Positions 1-9,200 of a stretch of 64,000 nt of DNA are shown in pieces. Numbering within the stretch: position 1 is the stretch's first letter; every line of letters starts with the position of its first letter. The DNA comes from Heliocidaris erythrogramma (lineage: Eukaryota; Echinodermata; Echinoidea; Camarodonta; Echinometridae): the NCBI GenBank assembly GCA_025617745.1, contig CM046856.1, positions 46,987,049 through 47,051,048 on the forward strand, given 5' to 3'. The notes beneath the pieces were generated by a model. The model had not been told where the DNA came from. It worked only from the letters and a program-made list of their open reading frames with translations, and did not search any database. Both the position numbers and the translations under genes were made by a program.

Positions 1-600
1 ACCGACTATGCCAAGCTGGTGCTAAGAATAGTTCTGAATAGATTGCCATTTGGGCCCAAGGTGCGTTTTTGAAAGAGAATGTTTGAAATAGTATGAAGCA
101 AAACAACGATCTTCTTTTGTCTATAAAAATACATTACCAAGTTTCCGACCTTGTATTCAGTAAAACATTACCTTATACTAGGTGTTAAAAAACCCAATTT
201 TGATCGTTAATAATTCAAAAATTATACTTCGTATTAGACTGAGGTTTTTGAATTGTAAAGTTGAAGGATGTAAAATTTATTTGAAGCAAGCTTCATGACA
301 TATCTCTGAATAATTATTAAAGACATTGATCTGAATATTTAATTAGAATTTTCACTTTTTGAAAAATCGAGGCCACAAAATCTGTGTGTATCAGAAATTA
401 TTTCAGAACAGCTGTCATTTCTGCCAACTCGTTGCTATCCAGTATCATCAAGCTTGCCTAGTACCTTCTTGATTCTACATCTTAGGTGATTTTTGAATAA
501 CTCGTCACCAAAGGTTTGTGGAATTTGATTACAATTTAGTAGATAAGTCTATTATAGAACTGTTTAATCTCAAAATCTTTACACCATCCCCGCACTAATG
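1..600. other. AT-rich sequence with no recognisable feature
   Basis: No open frame with splice context, no repeat pair and no RNA-like structure was recognised here. Confidence 0.5.
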
Positions 601-820
601 TCACACTCCCTTATCCATTCATTGGCAGTTGCACAAGCGGCGTAATTACTTGGGAATTATCAAACCCATAGATGAAATTAGGACATGCACCAGTAATTCA
701 ACGCAATGTTTGCACTGTTCACTATGGACGCGACCACCTTCTCATGACGCACCAAAGACGCAAGAAGCTGACGCAGTCCTACGTCAGGCTAATGACGCTT
801 TGTTTGCGACGGGCATAACG

Positions 821-1326
821 GTATTCATATTGTTGACAGTTGTACATGAGACGTCAGCGACTAGTGCAGTCGTTGACGTGTCATGTGAGTGTGACGTCAT
901 CATACAAAAAAGTATTACAAATGAACAGAGCCCACAATGAGTTGAATCACTGACGTATGGGCAAACTGTCCCTACGGGGGCCCTGTAACCGTATTCATAT
1001 TGTTGACAGTTGTACATGAGACGTCAGCGACTAGTGCAGTCGTTGACGTGTCATGTGAGTGTGACGTCATCATACAAAAAAGTATTACAAATGAACAGAG
1101 CCCACAATGAGTTGAATCACTGACGTATGGGCAAACTGTCCCTACGGGGGCCCTGTAACCGTATTCATATTGTTGACAGTTGTACATGAGACGTCAGCGA
1201 CTAGTGCAGTCGTTGACGTGTCATGTGAGTGTGACGTCATCATACAAAAAAGTATTACAAATGAACAGAGCCCACAATGAGTTGAATCACTGACGTATGG
1301 GCAAACTGTCCCTACGGGGGCCCTGT
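821..1326 (+). repeat. 170-bp tandem array, three near-identical copies
   Basis: Copies begin at 821, 991 and 1161 (gtattcatattgttgacag) with exactly 170-bp spacing; the third ends at about 1326. Each holds one perfect CRE palindrome TGACGTCA (892-899, 1062-1069, 1232-1239) and further half sites (gagacgtcagcg, gttgacgtgtca, ctgacgtatg). The copies look identical over the shared part, so the array is young or homogenised. Short antisense open frames follow the repeat and are not genes. Confidence 0.95.
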
Positions 1327-1455
1327 TTCATTAAACTTGTCAACTTGTCAAGTTGCAATAATTGTTATATGCTACTGAAATCCTTGCATCTGATTGGTTG
1401 AGAGCAAATTTGTCGGTAAAAATCACCGACAAGACACTTGATAAAAAAACACACT
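1316..1455 (+). repeat. MITE remnant related to the elements at 12690-12757 and 43550-43677
   Basis: It starts gggggccctgtttcattaa directly at the end of the 170-bp array and contains gctactgaaatccttgcatc plus tgattgg, shared with the intact element at 43550. The right end (gacaagacacttgat) is followed by unrelated sequence without the final inverted repeat. Confidence 0.5.
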
Positions 1456-3039
1456 CCACACTGGCCATGTGAAAAAGAACAGCAATATGCCATTTTATTA
1501 TCCCAATACTATACACGTACAAATAGGCAATACAAGCAGTTCTGTACACTCGTCATATATCAGCCTTTATACAGCATTACATACATACTCCCATAATATA
1601 TATCATGCATAAATTATTAACAATCTGTAAAGAAGAATATAATAATCCAATATAATGACGAATATACAATATATTACAAGACATGATTCGAGACGAATAA
1701 ATAAATACTGTAATCTTGGTATTTTCCTGGAAGCCATTTAACAACAGAATAGCTCCACGAACGATACATAGATCTTATGACATTTAACCACATCATATAA
1801 TACCTATTACCAATTACATTTAAATCGAGGCCTGATCAAAAGTGTAAACAACCCCTACATAACCCTTAAACATCATCACAAGAAAAGCAGACTTTAAAAA
1901 TAGCAGTGAAAATAAAATGTGGCGCGTCTGTGAATCAGCGTGTCACTTGAACCCCCTAAAACCCGGCTGACACCCGGGCGTTATTTTGTTTGCGTCAATA
2001 TCGGCGCTAATCGAACCTGTGAAGGCAATTAACCCACCCATAAGCCAGTTATTTAAAGTATTGTTTGCATGGTTCACTTCGCAATCACTTTTTACACGAT
2101 ATCACTCTCTCTTGACGCGCAAAGCCTGGCTCACACGAGGCGTCACTTCGATTGCGTCAGTTCCTGCGCTAATCGAGCCTGTGAAGCAGTTAACCCATTC
2201 ACCAGTTATTAAAACCATTGTTTGCGCTGTACATTTTGCAGTCACTTTTAAACGACATCACTCTTTCGTAACGCTCAAAAGACCGTAAAAGTCACTAACG
2301 TAAATACATGTATTCATATTTTGAATGACAGCGCCGTAAAAACCAAAAACAACAACTTCAGCAAATGACGTCTCGTGTGAGCTGGGCATTAGGATTACAA
2401 AATTTGGATTTTTCAAGTTTAAAAGAAGTAAAAGGTAGTGCATTTCGAACAGAGAACAGAGATTTACAACTTAATTTAAAATTCAGTTTTGAGTCTGGTA
2501 GTCGTATCCAAGCTTAATTTATATATTCATAACATTTGAAATAACTTTGGAAAAAAAACTGTGTTAAAGCATCAGGGTTTCATATTACATATTTTATCAT
2601 GAAGTTTTATCTATGAATTAATCAGCTTATATCATTTGCAAAACCATCGTATCATTTAATGTGGCCAAGTATGACAGTTTATTTCTTGAAATCATTACGT
2701 CTAATCTGTTAAAGGAATCATAGGATATGAATATTCATAAAGTAATGTTGAATTTACAAACATCACATGGGCTAGCTCTTAATCATGACCTCACACAACC
2801 CTATTTCTGGTGCGCTGCTGCTGATAAAGATGGTGATGACGATGACGAATGCGATGGTCATGATGAAAACTATTATTATGACGATAAATGGGTAATGAAT
2901 AGTGACACACTATCACTCATTCTATGAAAAGATCGATGATAATACCAAATCTGATATGGGTACAGTCTGGGAGAAGTAGAATAACGAAATTACAAAAAGA
3001 TGTAGTTTTAAAAGGAGGCTAATTTGAAACATGATAACT

Positions 3040-3222
3040 GGGCGTTGTGGCGTGCGCCTGTAATCCAGCTACCAGTGGAAGTTATAAACTGATTCAGCGG
3101 ACCCAGGTTCGAGACTGAGTCACGTCTTTCGGATGGTGACGTTAAAGGTCGGTACCAGACGTAAATAATCATATCTGATTGATACACGTCTGTAAAAACC
3201 CAATTACACACACACACACACT
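3040..3222 (+). mobile_element. SINE with a 7SL (SRP RNA)-like head and CA-repeat tail
   Basis: The head at 3040-3072 has cctgtaatccagctac and matches the first ~34 nt of 7SL RNA at most positions by eye. It is followed by cccaggttcgagac (3101-3114), which also resembles the 7SL/Alu-type segment and contains a B-box-like GGTTCGAG. The body 3121-3170 contains ctttcggatggtgacg and ttaaaggtcggtaccagacg, shared with the reverse copy at 15188-15265. It ends with tgtaaaaaccc and (CA)n at about 3206-3222. No clear target duplication was found. Confidence 0.6.
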
Positions 3223-3401
3223 AACCTGCTTATCTTCTCTAGTTTTTCATCTGGGTAGCTTTTCATATTTATGACCCAATTAGTTGCGTATAATGCATTA
3301 CAAAAAAAAAAGAAGAAGAAGAAAAGACAACATTAAGGATCACGAAAGAACTAAGGAATCTTGCATGACCATAAACCTGCGTATAAGCTCGTATTCCTTT
3401 C

Positions 3402-3762
3402 CACTCACACAAGTTTCTCTTGACGACTCAAAAGCTTGTCAGAGGCTTGCCCGACATAGTAACAACTAATATTATGCAAAATGGGTTCCTTTCTTCCTTT
3501 ATGCATAGCAGGTGCACTAAATAGTTGGTAACTAAGGATTCTGGAGAGAAACATGCATGAATAGACCTGTTTACTATTTTTATGCATACTTTTTGAACAA
3601 AAGGTATGCAAAATGGATTCTATCTATAGAGATGCCATTATGCATAGCAGGTGCACCAAATAGTTGGTAACTAAGGATTCTGGAGAGAGACATCCATAAA
3701 TTTGACTAACTTAGTAAACAGGTCTATTGAAATACATTAGTATTAACAGGTCTATTCTTTAG
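3402..3762. mobile_element. Cluster of AATAGACC MITE copies
   Basis: The stretch 3410-3559 matches 17478-17640 of the intact copy (caaaagcttg.cagaggcttg, gcatagcaggtgcac, agttggtaactaaggattct). A second, shorter unit at 3560-3728 has terminal inverted repeats aatagacctgtttacta and ttagtaaacaggtctatt. A third fragment, aacaggtctatt, follows at about 3747-3758. Confidence 0.75.
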
Positions 3763-3830
3763 ATATTCGTGAAAGAGAAGCAGATATATATCAATGATAG
3801 ATAAAGAAGAAAATGGAAAAGGGCTACATG

Positions 3831-4351
3831 ATTCAATTAACGCAATTAAAATTTATTTTCCATTGCCAGAGGGATGTGTTTTTTTTTGTTCGTTTATCAT
3901 ACTCATATTAGTCACGAAATTAAAATCTGTATTATGAATTATCAGTACCTAATGCTAATCTCTCTGTTTTCCTCGCTATCCATTTCATTTACATGACCTG
4001 TTGTGATAACGTGACAGGATGTCCTTTTTAGTATATAGAAACCGATAAACATGGGCTCCTCTATCACATCATTAAGGCAAAATATATTCAATATATTCAA
4101 TTAACGCAATTAAAATTTATTTTCCATTGCCAGAGGGATGTGGTTTTTTTTTGTTCGTTTATCATACTCATATTAGTCACGAAATTAAAATCTGTATTAT
4201 GAATTATCAGTACCTAATGCTAATCTCTCTGTTTTCCTCGCTATCCATTTCATTTACATGACCTGTTGTGATAACGTGACAGGATGTCCTTTTTAGTATA
4301 TAGAAACTGATAAACATGGGCTCCTCTATCACATCATTAAGGCAAAATATA
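3831..4351 (+). repeat. 264-bp tandem duplication
   Basis: Copies 3831-4094 and 4095-4351 differ by very few bases (tgtgttttt vs tgtggtttt, accgataaac vs actgataaac). They contain cattgccagagggatgtg and gataacgtgacaggatgtcc. The near identity indicates a recent duplication. No coding function is seen; the end of a hydrophobic open frame overlaps copy 2. Confidence 0.95.
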
Positions 4352-4637
4352 AACATAAAAAGAGGAAGAACGGGCAATACAATACACCAATAAATCCTAA
4401 AAAACGAAAGTAGTCGCTAATTGAAAGTACTGTTTGACACTTTGAAATGGCAATGGAAACTTTATGAACTTTCCATAAATCCGTTTGAGTGAAATCAGAC
4501 AAAACAAAGAAGTGATATGGGATCAATGTCAAGAACAAAACTAGGTTCGTGAAGGTTAAGATCATCAAATAGACCATTATTAGCTTCGGCGTGTTAACAT
4601 TAACTATTTTGATTTTGAACGCAAACAATTCAAACAT
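4329..4637 (-). CDS. Hydrophobic 102-residue open frame, possible receptor fragment, uncertain
   Basis: The frame reads LTFTNLVLFLTLIPYHFF then a polar loop and a second hydrophobic segment DYFRFLGFIGVLYCPFF. A membrane segment ending PYH recalls transmembrane helix 6 of rhodopsin-like receptors, but no NPxxY follows and the C-terminal part lies in a tandem duplication. There is no upstream exon that clearly extends it. It is probably a chance frame or a receptor pseudogene fragment. Confidence 0.15.
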   Translation of the reverse strand: MFELFAFKIKIVNVNTPKLIMVYLMILTFTNLVLFLTLIPYHFFVLSDFTQTDLWKVHKVSIAISKCQTVLSISDYFRFLGFIGVLYCPFFLFLCLYFALMM

Positions 4638-4639
4638 CT

Positions 4640-5661
4640 TTGAGTGAAAGGCACCTAAGAATTAGTTACGATTGTTATCTCGGCCAGGACAGGTGCTTTT
4701 CAAATATAAAACTAAAAATAAACGATACGGCTTGCTTTCAACGTTTGCTTACCCGATAAAACCCGTCATCATACTTCAACAGACAAACACAAAATGTACG
4801 TCGAATAGTCAAAAATATAACCTGATAAACCTGAGGCCTACATTATAAGACTCTTCATCATTGTTCATGATATGCTTCGCAACTTCTGGTAATTTGAATG
4901 TAAAATGCATGTACATGTAATTTGTTCGAAACTTTCTTAACTACGTACGATTATACTGTGTCGAACCCGGTGACATTGTAATTAGATATTGGCTCTCCAG
5001 AGAGAGGGGCCAATTATGATAAACCACTAATGACAAATTACGTCACGACTAGTCCACCCTTTCCCATTTGTACTTTTGATTTGAACACAGATATACCTTT
5101 CGTTAATATTGACGTATTGATACATCAAACGCAAATGGGCTTCAGTTCATATCACTCTACCGGTAACACAATGACCCCCGAAAAGTAGAAAGAAAAACAA
5201 CAACAACAGAAGGGATAATGCGCAAAGTATACGGTATTGTGCGATATGCATAAAGCATGGATGTTATAACTATCTACATTCACATTATTAAAGCTTCAGC
5301 CTCATTTGTACCATAGAGATGGTACAGTAATGCATAATGTTGGAAAATACCATAATACGATTACATTACAAAATCTACCTACTCGGCATATAAAACAATG
5401 TAAAAATGTGCAAAACCTCTCAAAAAATCAACAAGTTTTCCGGTTCATGTTTACATAGTAGTTTAAAACGCGACTGCTCTTGGAGCATAACACTTCAATG
5501 GTTATGAAACAACTTTAACTTTTTTGCGTAGATCAAAATCGAGGTACACAAATAAAAATTTGTTGGAAAATAAACTGAATAGTCATGAGTGAGTGAGCGA
5601 GGAATGCATGGATGAAAGTTTTTCTTTCTCCTTCTCGATGTCATGTTGAAAAGGAACAATT
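4640..5661. other. 3' flank of the channel gene (presumed 3'UTR and beyond)
   Basis: AT-rich, no gene seen. It presumably contains the 3'UTR of the channel transcript near 5661, but no minus-strand AATAAA was recognised here. Confidence 0.4.
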
Positions 5662-6213
5662 TCATAAATCTGTTCCATTCTCCGAGTCATAGTCTAATCT
5701 TTCCAGACTCTCTGATTCAGTCATGTTTTCGTCGGGTCCCTGGAACAAGACTAGATTTGTTTGCTTTACGCTGGTCCCTGAAGCGCCTTCTTCGTCTTTC
5801 GCTGTTTCACTGCTGTTGGTTCTTTTCCTTGGTCGTTCCAATGTGGAACAAGCGCTGTTACTGCTAGCAGAGGCCATTACTGCGGAAGTCAGGGCTGCGA
5901 CCGTTGGCCCCATGGTGCCTGGGGGCAACTCGGGAATTCCCCCACCAAGACTTGTCTCTAAGACACCATCTTGTCTCTGTACATGGATAATATCCTCTTC
6001 GCCACCCTGACCAATTTTGACAGTCATGACACAAGGTTGTGGAGGGGCAGGAAGACCTGGCGTGGCTGGACCGTTGAGACCTGACGAGGAGGCAGCTGTG
6101 TTCACAGCTTGGTTTGCTGTGGACGATGCCATTGGACTTATGACCTGAAGCAGCTTGACAACCGCCCTCAAGTCCTGACTCAGGTTAGATACATCTCTGC
6201 TCAGGTTCGATAC
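5662..6213 (-). CDS. KCNH8: KCNH8-like last coding exon 19
   Basis: 552 nt from acceptor cacaag to TGA at 5662-5664. It starts [20 protein letters not shown] (end of the coiled coil), continues through an Ala/Ser/Pro-rich linker, a segment [20 protein letters not shown], a basic ERPRKR patch and a Ser/Glu-rich end ENGTDL. The final T-D-L fits a class I PDZ ligand. No clear AATAAA was seen on the minus strand close to the stop, so the end of the 3'UTR is undefined. Confidence 0.93.
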   Translation of the reverse strand, partial: VSNLSRDVSNLSQDLRAVVKLLQVISPMASSTANQAVNTAASSSGLNGPATPGLPAPPQPCVMTVKIGQGGEEDIIHVQRQDGVLETSLGGGIPELPPGTMGPTVAALTSAVMASASSNSACSTLERPRKRTNSSETAKDEEGASGTSVKQTNLVLFQGPDENMTESESLERLDYDSENGTDL

Positions 6214-9200
6214 CTTGTGTTGAAAGGAATAACATGAGAATTATAAATATATACCGAATTCTTCACATTGCTTGAATTAATTGAATAACTTCGAAACCAT
6301 TAGCAATTTTGGTATTTAAGAGTTAGCTTAATATGAAGGCAATATCAAGAATCTGGACATGAAGAGAATGGTTTTACACAGTAAACGGTTACAACTGTTC
6401 CAGAAGTCATGGAAGTTGTAAGGAAGTCGTAATGATTGCAGGAATGAAATTAATACCTGCTTATCAAGCCGTTCCACACTGTTCCGAGTGTATTCAAGTT
6501 CGTGTCTAAGATCTTCTTGGTAGAGTGAATCTGATGAGTTTGATCTCGTTGTGTGATCTATTTATGAACAGAAACAAAGCTCAAATGTAATTCTCATTCA
6601 TTAAACATTCAGGAGGATCTGCAACATTATGAAAAGCTAACTCTGTGCCAATTTGCCCGAAGCATGCCAGATACGACAAGGATGAAGGATTGCATATCTC
6701 GATTGAATAACAATGCAAAGGGAAAGATCTGGGAGGAGGGTCGAAGAATGGCGGAGTGACTTCATCCCACAATTATGAAGATTATGCAGTTCGTAGTGTT
6801 GAAACTTGGCATCCTAGAACACATTGAAAGACACTGGCATATCAGAGTCTATGTAATGATTCAAGCTTAAAACGAATATCTGTAAATGATACCACCTTCA
6901 TCAGTTCATGAATATATCATCTTGAAAAGCACATTAGAAGATTGGAATATTTGCAACTGCTACCTTGAGACAGCTGCGGGGCTGTGTAGCTGGTTCTCAT
7001 GCGGCTTTCTCCGACAAGTGGCTGACGAGGTGCTAAGGTTAGGCTGCGATGCCTTGACGCTGCTGAATGGACACTACTGCGTGCTGCAGGGAAGTCAAAG
7101 CTGTGGCGTTTGAATGGACTCCCTTCATCTTCGACACCATCAACCACCCTAAGAAACGAAGATATTCGTAGATATGTTAAATTTTCCTTAATATGGCCCT
7201 CGCTGAAATCAGTGTAAAACTGTATCTGAAACCTGCTTAAACTTACAAATTAAATATGCAAGCCGATTTAAATTTGTTTTCTTTGTTATGTTTGTCCAGA
7301 AATGATGACATAATTATTTTACACTGGGGTCTGTTGGTACAGATGTAATCAGTGGATTTTACTGACATGAAGCAACATGTGCAAGAAGTTGCTAACATCA
7401 AGCAGCATTTGTTTTTTTTTTCTTTTTACTACGGATATACCTTGGATTAAGACCCGAAGGCACACATGTTGCCATTTCTGGAGCTGCTGACGTCAAGAAA
7501 CATGTGCAATAATGGTCGTTAATCATACCTTGGACTGAGATCCGGTGGCACAGATGTGGCTATGGAGTTGCTGACATCAAGTAACATGTGCCTGTTCTCC
7601 ATGCCATCTTCTGCCGTGTCCGTCGATGAATCCCTCGTCTGTTTCGAGGTACCGACTTCATCTTCGTCACGCACCTCAGAGATCGATGTCAACCTCGTAT
7701 TTCTGCCGCTGTTGTTGGTTTCGCAGTACGAGTACTTCTCCTCTGCCTGTTAGACACACGAACCAATTCAATGACGATTTGTTGGGAGATGGGTTCAGAT
7801 AAATATTTTATGAGCAGATATCTCAATTATTAAATCAACATTATCAACAAAATGGAAGACGTCGTAGCTTGGCTAACATCAGCGCTCGTTGAAACTCAGC
7901 GAATTAGAGCTCTTACTCGTTCCCTTCTTGCACAACTGACATTCTCTGAAACAAGATATGAAAACTTGGCAGCCTTATAACTTCCATGGGACTAAGAGAA
8001 ATGGAAAAAAATAAACCGTGAGTAATCAAACGCTTTATTTAATAGCAGCATTCATAATTATGAATAAAAGAAGATACGAGCAAAATGGAAATAAAAATAT
8101 AATAGATATATAAATACATATTCAAATACGAAAAAAAATCATATCAATACGCAACACGTCAAAAACAAAAATAACAATGAAGTGCAGTCTATGTTTATTC
8201 GACACTTGGTGCGGACTCGGTGGTGCGGGAGGCTTTGAAAAAGTGGCACTGAAGAATGGGAGGTGAAGAAAAAAAATGAAATAGAAAACATAGTTCGAGT
8301 GAGGTGAGAGTACACATGCAGTTGCATCGTGAGGTATTAAAATCAGAAGGTATATAATAGTATTATCGTTCTCTTTATTTCATTTTTTTAAACCTCGGTG
8401 CATACTCTATTCACTACAGCCATAAGAATTGAGCCCAGCCTATGTGTAAAGAGTAAATACTGTCCTTTCAATTATGTTGTGTGCATATATACGTCATGCA
8501 CGTTTAGGACATATTAAATCCTTCAGGTTAGAAATTAAATTCGGGGGTTTAGAGGGATTTTTGAGATTGGTGAAGAAATTAAATCAGCATCCGTTATACA
8601 GGATCGACAAACTGGCCAGGTTTGTCAATCCGAACTTGATGCTATCCTCTTAGTTTCCCGAAATGATAAATATGGTATATACAAGGAGGCGGCATTGTGT
8701 AATCAGAAAGAGGTGAAAAAGTAAATCTATTAGTAATGTGGTTCGAGGGGAGGAATAACTTATCGTGTATGAGGTTCGAGTAAAAATAGAGGTTGATTGA
8801 AATAAACAACTCAAAATGATAATAAATTAAGATCAGATGCAACTATTCTAGCTGGCTGGTACGGCAGGCATGTGGCTCTAGTGAAAGGAGTCAACTCACT
8901 CTGGCTCGCTTTCTCCATCTTCGTAGGAACTTCTTCATTTTCTGAGCTTTATCCGCCGGATAATCAGGATCAGGAGGATTTTGGGTGGAGCTCCAATATT
9001 GCTGAAAGAAGGTGAGCAATAGAGGTCGTGCTATACTTGAAAAATAGAGATCGACTTTGTTTTCTTTTTCTTCTGCATTTAGGTATCCGATTCTTAAAAA
9101 GGGATACCCTTACCTTTTCTTAAATCAAACCTATCCATATCAGAACATAGATAGAGAGGAAGATGAGTATAGAAAGTATACGTTCATGGAGCCGGTTGAC

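Larger units (their letters stand above)
640..2420. repeat. Dispersed GACGTCA-rich repeat family, several diverged copies
   Basis: Segments at about 640-805, 1918-2290 and 2330-2400 share words such as gacgcaccaa, gcgctaatcga.cctgtgaag, ttgcgctgtacattttgcagtcac and repeated GACG/CGTC dinucleotide-rich motifs. Within 1990-2290 the unit containing gcgctaatcga occurs twice about 160 bp apart. Related pieces lie at 11225-11345 and 21546-21720 inside the channel introns. The family is not identified. Confidence 0.6.

Noticed and set aside
784-1187. Two overlapping minus-strand frames with the same peptide, MYNCQQYEYGY
   Set aside because: They follow the 170-bp tandem repeat; the unit length is not a multiple of three and the frame closes within one unit, so this is repetition, not two genes.
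7892-7950. A 29-nt microexon-like stretch (tttcag|AGAATG ... GGGAACGA|gtaaga) between channel exons 15 and 16
   Set aside because: Exon 15 ends and exon 16 begins in phase 0, and joining them directly keeps frame; adding 29 nt would break it.
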